Shown here: positions 34,190-63,644 of the stretch, one piece after another
Numbering within the stretch: position 1 is the stretch's first letter
Layout: each line of letters starts with the position of its first letter
Assembly: GCA_943735955.1 (NCBI GenBank)
Contig: OX030958.1
Coordinates: 7,253,126 to 7,317,125 of the forward strand
Source of the DNA: Piscicola geometra
Taxonomy: Eukaryota > Annelida > Clitellata > Hirudinida > Piscicolidae
Reading direction: 5' to 3'
DNA length: 64,000 bases
Position numbers and translations under genes: made by a program
The notes under the pieces: model-generated
The model's database searches: none
Told to the model about the DNA's origin: nothing
The model's input: only the letters and a program-made list of their open reading frames with translations

Positions 34190-37186
34190 TATTGAAATTT
34201 GTAATCCGAAACTGACAAATCGCTTTGGTATTTATTAATCTGATCAATCATTCGTTTGGAGCACAATGGAGCAGTGGTTTGACTTTAATCACACTTTAGA
34301 CCTCCTTCAATAAAGCACACCACCCTGTATCATGATGGTGACAAATTAGAGGGGATTAGCAGATCAGCGCCTGTGTCTGACGTGCCATTATATTCTCTAA
34401 TCATAATAATAATAATAACTAATAAATTAATAATAATAATATTTAAGTTATTAATTATTCTAATCACTACTATTTATACGATTTAATTTGTTATTTTTGT
34501 TATTGAAGGTTTCGTATTTGCGAGGAGTAACAGCTGTTAGAGCTTTCAATCAAATTAGGTTCTTTCATAACACGTTGAGGTGGCATAAGAGATTGATAGG
34601 TGGAGGGGGGTGGAAGGAAGGAAGGGAGGAGGGAGTGGGTTGGTGAAAGATTTTATGGGTTGGTGGGTTGATGGATAACGAAAGGGTTTCTTGCCTTTTA
34701 CGTTGAAATTTGCTTTCTAGATGGTTGCCTAAATCTTCGATCATTCATTTATTATAAATTATTGAAAGTTTATTAAATCTTTAAATGTACCATTTGATGT
34801 GTGTACACGTGTTTAATCAAGACGCAGAGCTCAAGACGGAGCAGTGCCACACTTGGAAACGATCCAACTTCCTTGAGGAGCCTTTGTAATAGAGAATAAC
34901 TGGAAAATATGAATAAAAATACAATAATAAAAATAAAATAGAAAAAAAATAAAGGAAAAATTGGGAAATAAAGATAAATGAATAGCAGTGCTGATAATAA
35001 TCCTCCTCCACTGAACGGATAGCGTACCTAATCTACAGCTTCCATCATTAGAGAAGGCTTGGAAAGTATTTAAAAAAACTAACTTGGCAATAATTAAAAC
35101 AAAATAAAAATATGGTTGTTATGACATCGGTAGGCGTGCAATTAAGTTAATTAATATATCGACCATAATCATCGAAAGGAGATTAGTTTTGCATTTAAAA
35201 ATTCACTTCACAGCTTCTTCATTTCACCAAGCCTACTTTTAGCTCTCCTAAAATATTTGTTATTTAACTAATTTAATTAATTAATTAAATTTGATTAATT
35301 AAAAACCCTGAGCCTAACCCTAACCCTAACCCTACCTTAACCATAGTCCTAACCCTAACCCAATTTTTAAATGCAAATCTAATCTCCTTTCGATGATTAT
35401 GGTCGATATGATGACGTTGATGAGTAGAAAGTGTTTGAGAAAGATGCTTTTTTAATGTATACCAAGTTAAATAAAAATAAAAAATAGAAAAAGAGTTTAT
35501 GAAGAAAAAAGCGTTAAAAAAAGAAAATTGCTAAACATAAAGGAAATATATATTTGTTGGAGAAACAATTTTGTCCTATTTTCGAGTGTTTATTACGTTT
35601 TTGAAACAATTATCGTGGCGGTTACGATTAGGGTTAGTCATAGGTAAAATCTAGTTTATACATTTGGAAAAAAAAAAGTTTGTATAATTATGTTAATTTT
35701 TATTTTTCTAAATTATAGCATATTTTTGAGATAATGCACCATGAGTAGAAAGTGTTTGATTAATTATAAAAAGAAGTATTATTATTATTAATTATAAAAG
35801 TAATAATTGTAATAAAAATCAATTCCAAAATATAAGTAAGTTTAAATTGGAAAATTAGAAACAAAAGGTTCTAGAATCTTTTTCTCCCTCTTTTATAAGG
35901 TGATAAGCACCAAATGGAAAAATAATTATGACAAATTATTGACATTAACAATCAAAGTAAACGTTTCAAACGGTTCTATGTAATATTAATAACAAAATAA
36001 ATAGAAAAGATGAGTTTATAGAATTCCTCTTTGCCATTTGTGTTCAAGGTCATTATTGGACTGTGATTCGATAAAGAAAGTTTGAATTGCAATTATTATG
36101 GTAATAATAATTATTATTGTTATTTTCAATATTTTATTATTATTAATCTTTTATTTTTATTTATAATTTTTGTGAATAATAAAAAGGCATCATTATAAAC
36201 AATCAATTAAATTTTTATGCGACACGAATACCAGGCAGTTAGGAACCAAATCCTTGCCAACACTGTTCCTAAGTTAGGAGGCCTAACACGCTTCAATCTT
36301 TTTCTTTATCAAATCTATTAAAAGTTTCTTTAAGCAGATTGCCATTTTAAATTCATATCGAAAAAATCGACGTCTCGGATTATCGAATCATTCGGTTTTC
36401 TTTCGATAAAGACATACGAAAGCTTCAGTTTGTGCAATTTCCTAGAAGTGAGTTGTAATGAAGGAGCATGTGGCTTTCGCAGCTAACCTTCGCATTTTGT
36501 AGCTCTCACTCTGTAGCCTTCAAAACCTCTAAACGTGAAGTAAACCTTGTAATGCTGATAGATTTATCGTTTGTAAATACACACTAACTTATCGATTGTT
36601 ATTTAGTGCTTTGTACTTGCTAACATAGGAAATGTCATACATAATCAAAGAAAAATTATTTGTATTATATCATGCTAGTGAAACTTGGAAAAAAATCAAG
36701 AAATAAATATATAAAAAAACAACTAGTTTAATTTATAAATATAAAAAACGTGGTTATTATAACCGTTACATATGTATTCGAAGCTAAGTTTTCGTACAGT
36801 AAAAGCCACATTGCATCAACTAAAAGAAGCGAGTGTGTACGTTCGTGTGTGAGTATCGCATTTACAGAGAAACGAGGAAACTCCTCCCGTAACTACCTCC
36901 AAAAGACTCTTTAAAAGTACATAATTCTGATTGAAGCACCATCTCTCGAAGCAAGTTCCGTTAAATAATCATAAGCCCGCCAAGAACTTGAGTGGTGAGA
37001 CGTGTGAGGCCATAACGCCAGTCTGAGAGGTTCTTAGGGCGCCTGAACAAGCACACAAGCACATGCCTACAATACCTGCTACACACTCTAACCTTATACT
37101 CCACTATAACTACCAGCATTCCAATCGTTTCAGGAGACATTTTCATTTAATATAATAAAATTATTTAAAAATCTAATTTGAAATAT
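34190..37186. other. convergent intergenic region between AUH and fibulin
   Basis: AT-rich sequence without a recognisable exon on either strand. It holds the inverted repeat at 35156-35409. The part next to 37187 should be the 3' untranslated region of the fibulin gene (minus strand). Confidence 0.5.
35156..35409. repeat. 254-bp inverted repeat enclosing telomere-like DNA
   Basis: Two 48-bp arms (35156-35203 and 35362-35409), starting ATATCGACCATAATCATCGA, are inverted copies differing at a single base. Between them lies a (CCCTAA)-like run at about 35307-35361. No clear target duplication flanks the arms. It may be a MITE or a folded-back fragment. Confidence 0.85.
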
Positions 37187-53783
<16,597 letters not shown>

Positions 53784-53935
53784 CTGATGATGATGGTGAT
53801 GGTGATGATGATGATGGGGGTGATAATGGTAATGATGATGGTGATGATGGGGGTGATAATGGTGATGATGATGATAATGGTGATGATGATGATGATGGTG
53901 ATGATGGGGGTGATGATGATGATAATGAGAATGCC
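53784..53935. repeat. (GAT)n-rich tract upstream of the first recognised fibulin exon
   Basis: Imperfect GATGATGATGGTGATAATGG units directly next to the exon boundary. On the gene strand this is a CATCAT tract before the acceptor. Confidence 0.92.
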
Positions 53936-53939
53936 TATG

Positions 53940-55910
53940 GTTGCGATTATGATTATGATGGTAGTGATGACTGGAGAAGAAGTTGTGATAATGATTATGG
54001 CAGTGGTTTTGGTAGTTTGGTGTTAGTTGATTATGGTAAGGGTTCGAACGAAAAGAAACTTTAAACAAATTCCAGATGATGTTGATGGTTATGATCTTTG
54101 TGCTAATTGGGATTTTTTTCTTTAAAAAAAAACGGCGCCACACAGCTAATTAACTTTTTTGCTTACTCATTCATTCATTTATTCATTCATTCATTCAGCA
54201 AGTATTTTACCTTTTATCTTCTTCTTCTTAACTTCTTTTTCATAGCTTTTATTTTAGTTTCATTGCTCTCAAGGCATTCCTTGACTTTTACGACCTTTCA
54301 AATACATTTAAAGCAAACTATTTCTTTTGAGCTGTCTACACGTTCCACTAATCTCCTCTAAGCCTCAGTCGTTCACGCCTTCCAATCAGGGGCGTGTTGT
54401 CTCATTGCAGTCCATTAAGACTCGCCCTCCCGTGATTTGATGTCATATTACCGGGTAAATGCAATCTCCCCCTTTAATTCTTTCTTGGAAGCCTCTGGGA
54501 CACCTGTTAGCGCCTCTATTAGCGCGCTGGTCTCAAGGCTGCCTGCCGTCTGCATTCCTTTCAGCAGTCTGTCTCACTTTTCAAGTCGTTTTGAGTTTCC
54601 TAAAAATAACTTCATAGCTTTTCGACTTGCTATTATATTTCAAAGCGTAATTGATTGGAGAGATTAAGAAATGACACGAGAAATAAAAAGCTATTGTGTC
54701 TGTCCAGGGTAGCAGAAAATGTGTGTGTGAGAAAATGCCATTTAAACCTTGCTTTATCAATCAATCCATCAATCAATCTTTAAAGATTAAAACGGTATTT
54801 ATTTTTATAATTTTATCAAAATACAATTAACTATAAAAAATACAGATTAATTGTCAATTTGATTAATGATTTCTGCATCTTTTAATAATATAGGACTTAA
54901 AAATAGAGGTTTAAAAAGTTAATTAGGCAAGGAAATGGCAATACAGGTGCAAAGTAATTGAAGCGATTTCGACACATTACAAAGAGAGCATTGTCTTGGT
55001 CGTAATTGAATGTGATGCAACATTTAGTGCTCTGTTTGCTGCCAATATTTAAAATAATATTTGAATAATTTATTGAATGATTATTCGAATTGAATTAATA
55101 CCTTCAATGTTTAAATATATAAAAACTACATAATCAGCATCATTATCATTATGAGCACTAGCATCATCTCCATCATCATCTTCCTTCATCCTCAAAGCAT
55201 CCTTCAAAACATCCCAGAAAGCAGTCACCCGACAACGAATCTGATTGCACTGAAGGTAATGCAATTAGTAATGCGAGGTTGTGGAGGAGAGGGCAAGTTT
55301 AATCAAGCAGCCATGAGTGTGGTGATTAAGAAAATAATGGAAAGGTTGGTTGTTTGGTAGAATTTAGGTTTAAATCTATTAGTGTTTTTAAAGATTTGAC
55401 TTTCTTTTTTTAAATTTTTTTAGTTGTTATTTTATTTAGTTATAGTTCTCTTGGAGCTATTTTTAAATCTTTTGTTGCCCTAGAAGCGTAACTTTATAAC
55501 AGTGTTTGTCGTTTATTTATAGATTATTATTACTAAACTCCTTTATTCTCGCCATCAATCCATCACTGAATTCTATTTACTCGAGCATTAGGCATTCATC
55601 GATCAATTAAGCAATTATCCATTAATCCATTCTTCACCACACGTACATCCATCATGCATCCACCTTTCATTCAATACCCATCAATCACTCATCCATCCAT
55701 CAACATATCCATTATTCCATCATCACTCTCAATCCTACATCCATCTGGCTTTCATCCATTACTTTTTAAATTCATTTTTCTTGATTTTCAACAGTAAGTG
55801 ATTGCTGTGCTGGCGATATTTACTTTCCACGCTGAAATAAATAAAAGTTTTGGCGCATAAAAGCTTCGTCAATGACATACGTGTTGTTTGGAAAGCCTTG
55901 ATACGCGTCA
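53940..55910. other. no gene recognised; expected place of the fibulin 5' region or its first intron
   Basis: I looked for a minus-strand exon with a signal peptide and found none. Frames at 54107-54361, 54437-54667 and 55070-55360 lack family resemblance. Several short CAT and ATCC words occur at 55600-55760. Confidence 0.4.
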
Positions 55911-55918
55911 TTAATGCA

Positions 55919-57947
55919 TCCATCCCTCTGCACACCCCTCTGCACACCCCTCTGCACACCCCTCTGCACACCCCTCTGCACACCCCTCTGCACATCCCTC
56001 TGCACATCCCTCTGCACACCCCTCTGCACACCCCTCTGCACATCCCTTTGCACACCCCTCTGCACATCGCTCTGCACATCCCTCTGCACACCCCTCTGCA
56101 CACCCCTCTGCACACCCCTCTGCACACCCCTCTGCACATCCCTCTGCACATCCCTCTGCACACCCCTCTGCACACCCCTCTGCACATCCCTCTGCACATC
56201 CCTCTGCACATCCCTCTGCACACCCTCTGCACATCCCTCTGCACATCCCTCTGCACATCCCTCTGCACACCCCTCTGCACACCCTTCTGCACATCCCTCT
56301 GCACACCCCTCTGCACATCCCTCTGCACATCCCTCTGCACACCCTTCTGCACACCCCTCTGCACATCCCTTTGCACACCCCTCTGCACATCCCTCTGCAC
56401 ATCCCTCTGCACACCCCTCTGCACATCCCTCTGCACACCCTCTGCACATCCCTCTGCACATCCCTCTGCACATCCCTCTGCACATCCCTCTGCACACCCC
56501 TCTGCACACCCCTCTGCACACCCCTCTGCACATCTTTCTGCACACCCCTCTGCACACCCCTCTGCACATCCCTCTGCACATCCCTCTGCACATCCCTCTG
56601 CACACCCTTCTGCACACCCTTCTGCACACCCCTCTGCACATCCCTTTGCACACCCCTCTGCACATCCCTCTGCACATCCCTCTGCACACCCCTCTGCACA
56701 TCCCTCTACACACCCTCTGCACATCCCTCTGCACATCCCTCTGCACACCCCTCTGCACACCCCTCTGCACACCCCTCTGCACATCTCTCTGCACACCCCT
56801 CTGCACACCCCTCTGCACACCCCTCTGCACATCCCTCTGCACACCCCTCTGCACATCCCTCTGCACATCCCTCTGCACATCCCTCTGCACATCCCTCTGC
56901 ACATCCCTTTGCACACCCCTCTGCACATCCCTCTGCACACCCCTCTGCACATCCCTCTGCACACCCCTCTGCACACCCCTCTGCACATCCCTCTGCACAC
57001 CCCTCTGCACATCCCTCTGCACATCCCTCTGCACACCCTTCTGCACACCCTTCTGCACACCCCTCTGCACATCCCTTTGCACACCCCTCTGCACATCCCT
57101 CTACACACCCTCTGCACATCCCTCTGCACATCCCTCTGCACACCCCTCTGCACATCCCTCTGCACACCCTTCTGCACACCCCTCTGCACATCCCTTTGCA
57201 CACCCCTCTGCACATCCCTCTGCACATCCCTCTGCACACCCCTCTGCACATCCCTCTGCACACCCTCTGCACATCCCTCTGCACATCCCTCTGCACATCC
57301 CTCTGCACATCCCTCTGCACACCCCTCTGCACACCCCTCTGCACACCCCTCTGCACATCTTTCTGCACACCCCTCTGCACACCCCTCTGCACATCCCTCT
57401 GCACATCCCTCTGCACATCCCTCTGCACACCCTTCTGCACACCCTTCTGCACACCCCTCTGCACATCCCTTTGCACACCCCTCTGCACATCCCTCTGCAC
57501 ATCCCTCTGCACACCCCTCTGCACATCCCTCTACACACCCTCTGCACATCCCTCTGCACATCCCTCTGCACACCCCTCTGCACACCCCTCTGCACACCCC
57601 TCTGCACATCTCTCTGCACACCCCTCTGCACACCCCTCTGCACACCCCTCTGCACATCCCTCTGCACACCCCTCTGCACATCCCTCTGCACATCCCTCTG
57701 CACATCCCTCTGCACATCCCTCTGCACATCCCTTTGCACACCCCTCTGCACATCCCTCTGCACACCCCTCTGCACATCCCTCTGCACACCCCTCTGCACA
57801 CCCCTCTGCACATCCCTCTGCACACCCCTCTGCACACCCCTCTGCACACCCCTCTGCACACCCCTCTGCACACCCCTCTGCACATCCCTCTGCACACCCC
57901 TCTGCACACCCCTCTGCACATCCCTCTGCACACCCCTCTGCACATCT
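55919..57947. repeat. 2-kb minisatellite, 12-bp unit CCTCTGCACACC, with higher-order duplication
   Basis: About 170 tandem copies of ACACCCCTCTGC/ACATCCCTCTGC. Occasional 11-base units (for example near 56221, 56438, 56711, 57108, 57261, 57537) shift the frame. Rare variants recur about 825 bp apart: CATCTTTCTGC near 56531 and 57357, CATCTCTCTGC near 56782 and 57607. An 0.8-kb block has therefore been duplicated. Both strands are open in every frame (up to 737 codons), which is a property of the unit, not a gene. Confidence 0.97.
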
Positions 57948-57954
57948 TTTTAAC

Positions 57955-59650
57955 GCCCAAAATTCCAGCCAGAAAATACTTTTCAAATATATTTTTAAAC
58001 TTGAAAAAAATAAAAATCTCAAAACCGCGAACCTTATTAAAATTTAAAAATATGACAATTTAGAATAAAATGAAAAAATTTAATGGCAAGTTTCTCATAG
58101 ACAGCACTGAAAACAGATTCATCGAACATGACCGGGCCTCTTTCTACCATTCCCGATGAAAAATCAGTAGAGCAGTCTCTTTGAAGTGATAAAAAATGTC
58201 ATGATGCTATTCTGTGATTGCTTCTTTTGAAATGAAAAAGTATTTTGACTAGATGTATTATTTATAACAAACCAAGATAGAAAAGTCAGATTTTCTATTT
58301 GATATGGAGAAGTAATATACAATATATTACTTTTACAAATTAAAGAATATATTTAACGCCTGCATTGGTCGCAGGAACAAATCAATGCCGTTTCATCAAG
58401 CTTATCGGCCAGATTTGGCAGCTTATTAATGCGACGATAACATATTTGAGGAATAAAAGTTTAAAAAAATTAATATATAATAAAAGAAAAAAATAATAAA
58501 TAATAAAAGAAAAAAATAATAAATAATATACCATCGATAAAATATAAATGAAACTAACATTAAAGGAACATAAACAATATGAATAATCACTATTGTTATT
58601 TAAACACCAACACGACCTTCACTGCACCATATTTATGTCTTTTCTTTTGGATTCTCCATACACACAACTTGAGATTTTTGTAAACTCAAAAAGAAGAAAA
58701 ACTGTAAAAATGAAAAGGCCTGCCAAGACGAAAGCACTTTAATATTCAGTCCTTGAGGGTGGTCACTTAGGCATTAGACAATCAACTGAAAGTTACTTGG
58801 CGTAAGATTATGAATCCCAAAACAGGCCAATTGTTTTAATATGAAATTCATTTATCTATTCCTTTTATTTTTAGCTTCTTTTTCCAATTGTGTTTTTCTT
58901 CATTTATAGCTTGTTGTTTCAATTTTATACGATTGTAATGCACCCTTAAGTTCGTAATTTATCATTTGGTTTTATGATCCACGCAGTAAATGTTACAGTC
59001 TCGAATGGTTTGGCACGTGTGTTGTTACATCAAAACAAGCGAATCGTGTGTTAAATCATTTACTTAAATGGTAACAGTTATTTCGGTTCTTCTTTCTTAT
59101 AAAGTTTATAAACTCTTTCACTTTCTACACGTAATTCCTAGTGATCAGCAGGTCGTATTACTCCAGTTACGTATTAGCAGTTACTCCAGTAATGATGTGC
59201 AGGCGTTGTGCAAGTGTTGAATGTGGTGCATACTTTCGCTTGATTAATCCTCTCTTCGCTTATAAAAGGTGATTTATTTATTTTCTTGATGTCTCATGAC
59301 GACCGCTAGACTACAATTATTGTTATTGACTGACACAATAATTAATTTCATAAATTCTCTTAAATTAAATCAATTAAATTACAAATTATAGTGACAATTG
59401 CCAAAAATAATTAAAACGAACATTTTGAAAAGAATTAATTAATTTTTTTTTAATTCTTTTTAATGCCACTTCGATTTTTGGTTTTGTAATTAGCACGCGT
59501 TTGGAATGTCTTCATCACGCGCAGACGATGATTTGTGAGAGCTTAGCGCTGTAAACTTCACTTTTAAACAAAATTTATCGATTTTCCAATCGAAAAAAAA
59601 GAAATGCCTTGATGGCATCTCAGCATGATTTATGTCTCAGACAGCAATAT
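57955..59650. other. AT-rich stretch, no gene recognised
   Basis: No exon-like frame with splice sites or domain resemblance was seen on either strand. Confidence 0.5.
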
Positions 59651-59657
59651 TGAGATC

Positions 59658-59700
59658 AACATCATCATCATCATCCTCATTATCATCATCATCATCATCC

Positions 59701-59743
<43 letters not shown>

Positions 59744-59764
59744 CATCATCATCATCATCATCAA

Positions 59765-59797
<33 letters not shown>

Positions 59798-59838
59798 CAT
59801 CATCATCATCAACATCATCATCATCATCATCATCATCA
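59658..59838. repeat. (CAT)n array
   Basis: About 180 bp of CAT with regularly placed CCT and CAACAT variants. Confidence 0.97.
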
Positions 59839-59937
59839 CAGTTGTTGTCTTGTTTAATGCTTAATGGCGATTAGAGTAGTCAATGTTATCGCTATTATGT
59901 TTCAATGCGGTGTTTGATGTGGAAAGCCGGAACAAGG

Positions 59938-60050
59938 ACGACGATGGTGATGATGATGATGATGGTGATGATGATGGTGGTGATGATGATGGTGGTGATG
60001 TGATGATGGTGATGATGATGATGGTGGTGGGGGTGATAGTGCAAATGATT
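59938..60050. repeat. (GAT/GGT)n tract
   Basis: Imperfect GATGATGGTGATG repeats about 100 bp to the right of the (CAT)n array. The two tracts are complementary and face each other. Confidence 0.9.
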
Positions 60051-60775
60051 GCGGGTGATGTGAGGAATGATGAGGATAATGAGGGGGATGAAGATGGAGA
60101 TGGTAATGACAAAGATAATTGATTATGCCATTGGTATTTAAAATCTTTAAAAACTAATAAAAATAATAGAATAAAATAAAAAGATTGCAACCTCTGTCAG
60201 AAGGAGATGGAGTGATGGAGGAGGATGAAGAGATGGAACAGAAGAGGTAAAGGATTAATAATCCAAGGAAAGAGTTCAACGCAGTCATTTTCTGGTTGTT
60301 TAAGCAGGATTTACATAATAGAAGTAGTGCTTGATTTATGACAGAATGACGTGGTTGTTGTTTCCTTTATTTATTGAATATCCTTTTAGTTTATTGTTCT
60401 CTAAAGATAAATAGTGTTTTATTTATGATTTAAAGTTTAAATTTTAAACTTGACACTTGTATGTAATGTGGATCGGTTTGAGTGTTGTAGAAAGATTTGT
60501 GGTTATTGAATTTGTCAAGCCATTTCAAAACCACTTTTTAAGTTTCGAGGATTTTAAAGATTTAAATAATATAATTAATCAGGAAAATGAAGGGGGTAAT
60601 TAAAATGATTGATTTATTTATTAACTATGGGTGCCAAAAAAACACTTAGAAATTCTTAAGAAAAACTCAAAAAACAAAAGTTTGTGTGGCAACAACCAAC
60701 CACCAGGCTACAAAAAGCATAAAAGTAACAACGGAAGATTATCGCTTATATACAGGCGAGAGACGGTTGGTGGTG

Positions 60776-60900
<125 letters not shown>

Positions 60901-60904
60901 TTGT

Positions 60905-62020
60905 AGCTAGATATCTACAATGTGAAAGAGTGTTGAGAAGAGTGCTTACATTGACATGTGCAGTCGTTTGCAACTGAGAAGTTGTGTTTTATTGTTAAAG
61001 AAAATTATTTCTGCTTTCTCAAGTATACCCTGGCAAGACGAAGTTTCTTGGTCTGAATTCTTGGGAGATACTTAAGAATAAATTACCGATCAAGTTCATA
61101 ATAAATCCATTTAAAGTACTCCTAGTTTATTTATTTTAAATTCAACTTTTCAGTCATAATTTCGGTGATTAAGAGAATGCTTGGAACTTGCTTTACCTGA
61201 ATACGAAAGCATTAAACTTAATAAAATATTAATCAGGTCACAAAATTCTCCAATTTTATAATCTTTTTTTTGATATTCCTTATGGAGAACTCTTCAAGTG
61301 ATGGGAAAGTAGCGAGGCGGAAAGGAATTAATCGGCGGTTCCCGACTATTTGTGGTAGTGGGATACTTGGAAATACGTTTGAAGTTTTAATTTTCTTTGT
61401 AAAGAAGCCCTTTTGATGACTAAGTTTTTTATCGTTTAAAAAATAAATAGCATGAAAAATAAATTAAATTAACTTTTAGATTCTCAATTTAAAAAAGAAA
61501 AAGTTAGCTATTTGTCATGTTTTAAAAATTGATTTAGACTGCGGTAAGATTGGAAAGAGTGAACATGATCAAGAATAAAAATCACTTTATTTCCAAAAGT
61601 TATATACATTCTTTGATCATTCGGTGCAAAAATAGAGAAAATTAAATGATTTTGAAGTAAACATTATAAATAAAGATTCAGAATACAAAAGTGATGGAAG
61701 AGAGTTATGAATAATACTCTTAAATAAGATAAATATGCGATGAGGGGGCGTACAGGCGATGTAGGCGCACAAGGATTCAGTGAACGAAGCAATTTCCTAT
61801 ATCGGCAGAGTAATTGTTCTATTTACACACACACACAAACACGCATACACGCACATAAACACAGAAACACACACACATACACACACAAACACACACACAT
61901 ACACACATAAACTGTCCAACCATCAGCCAACCACCCACCTCATCCACCCACCCCTCCATCCACCATGCTCCCCCCCCCCACAAACATACAATTACAACAC
62001 TATTCATGTAACTATTCAGG
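60905..62020. other. no gene recognised; CA tract near 61825-61912
   Basis: AT-rich sequence with an interrupted CA repeat (ACACACAAACACGCATACAC) at about 61825-61912 and a C8 run at about 61972. No exon seen. Confidence 0.5.
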
Positions 62021-62165
62021 AGGGGGGTGGAGGGATTATGAAGGAGGGGGGTGAAGGGACTATGAAGGAGGGGGATGGAGGGGCTATGAAGGAGGGGGGT
62101 GGAGGGATTATGAAGGAGGGGGGTGGAGGGGCTATGAAGGAGGGGGGTGGAGGGGCTGAAATGAG
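62020..62165. repeat. 24-bp G-rich minisatellite
   Basis: Six or so copies of GGAGGGGCTATGAAGGAGGG plus GGGT (24 bp) downstream of the gene at 62320-63633. Confidence 0.92.
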
Positions 62166-62319
62166 GGGGGTGGTGCGAGGAGGGGGCCGTTGAGTGCGTA
62201 GGCGGGTGGAGGAGGAAGTCCTGAGAGGGCGATGATGGGGTGGAAATTTAAAAATTTAACAATAGAAAATATTTTTTATTTAAAAATTTTGAAATAATTA
62301 TACTAAAAAACATTTTAAA

Positions 62320-63633
62320 TCAAACATTAAACAAAGTTGCAAAAACTCTCCAAGACCGACCGATCATAGGCGGATGGATGGATGGAGGAGGTGCAGGGAG
62401 GGAATGGATGGAAGAGAGGGAGGGGGGAGGAGGGAGGAGGTTGGGCGCGTGCAGACGACCCTCCTTCGGCGGCCTTCGTGCCTCCGAGGGACTGGACTGT
62501 CTCTTGCGGTCGTAGTGGCCTCTGGCGAGTGAAGAGAAAGTTCAAGGGTGGAGATGGGCGCTTGTGGGGAAAAAAAGTGCGCATTGTGCACTGCGAATGG
62601 TTTTTAGGGCATTTGAAAAGGTAAAAAAACAAAGATGGCGATCCTACTTGTCTGAGTGCTTGTTGTTGTTGTTGTTGTTGTTGTCGTAGGGGTGGTTGTA
62701 GTGGTTGTAAGGTCTGCGTGCGTTGTAGTAGCGAGAGTCGTTGCGTTGTTGTTGTTGCTGCTGTTGTCGGTAGCTGCATGCAAGGGTGGATGATGGATGA
62801 ATTGGTGCATGGATGAATTGGTGCATGGATGAATTGGTGCATGGATGAATTGGTGCATGGATGAATAGATAGACGTGTAAATAAGTGAATAGGAAAACAA
62901 GTAAAAGGAATGAAATTGAACAATTATATTATTGTATTTTGCGTAAAAAGTTCCAAGTTATTCCTCAAACCTAGATTGATAAGAGCTGGGAGATGGAAGG
63001 ACGGATGCGGTGGGAGGAGGAGGGTGGTGGTGGTGGGATGGAGGGGGCAAGTTGTTGCTGTTGTTGTTGTGGTTGTTGTTGTACCTGTGAAGATATGAAC
63101 ATACAATTCATACAAAACAATCTAAGCGTGAACATTTAGATCTATGGTATATTTCAAATACCTCAGTTTTAATCCCTATTTTAATACATCAAAAAACTAG
63201 GTTGTAGTTGTTGGTTTTGTTGTTGTTGGTAGTGTAGTGATTGTGGCTGTTAGTGTTGTGATTGTTGAGGTGATTTTTGTTGTTGTTGTTGATGCCGTAC
63301 CTCCAACGGTCTCCCCGGTAATACTGGTTCTTGGACGCCCTGTTGTCGTTGTAGGCTGATGCTGATGATGATGATGCCTGAGGAGGCCCACTGTACGAGT
63401 CGTGAGGTCTATCGTGGTAGTGGTGTTATTAGAAAATATAATAACAAAAACAATAATTTTGACACATAATAATAATAATAATAAAACATAATAAAATATA
63501 GAATAATAAGAAGAAGAGCACACCTGTTGTTGTGCTCCCACTCAGACTTCCTCCTCTTGTCTCCTCCTCCGCCAACGTCCTTCGAGAGGGCAGACTTGCG
63601 CTGACTCGATGACCTTGACCTTATTCGTATCAT
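62320..63633 (-). CDS. unrecognised Asn/Gln/His/Pro-rich basic protein, 219 aa
   Basis: I do not recognise this gene. Five minus-strand exons join with consistent phases and canonical GT-AG sites: 63633-63524, 63408-63301, 63084-62971, 62773-62648, 62521-62320. The total is 660 nt, including ATG and stop. The N-terminus is basic and Ser/Arg-rich (MIRIRSRSSSQRKSALSKDV, GGGGDKRRKSEWEHNN). An YNDNRASKNQYYRGDRWRYN segment follows, then Asn-rich, His- and Pro-runs, a Gln run (SYRQQQQQQQRNDSRYY), YNARRPYNHYNHPYDN, an Asn run, and GHYDRKRQSSPSEARRPPKE. No folded domain is visible. The composition resembles disordered RNA-associated proteins, but that is inference. An AATAAA on the minus strand follows at about 62279-62274. 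The last exon could be spliced earlier than shown. Confidence 0.65.
62790..62868. repeat. 16-bp repeat (GATGAATTGGTGCATG)
   Basis: Four to five copies in the intron between the third and fourth exons of the unrecognised gene, next to the fourth exon's acceptor. Confidence 0.92.
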
Positions 63634-63644
63634 TTTTATTATTA

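Noticed and set aside
36961..37146. 61-codon minus-strand frame after the fibulin stop
   Set aside because: Lies in the expected fibulin 3' untranslated region and has no recognisable feature.
55759..58063. Very long open frames (up to 737 codons) on both strands
   Set aside because: They are produced by the stop-free 12-bp minisatellite. Every frame is open, and there is no splice or domain support.
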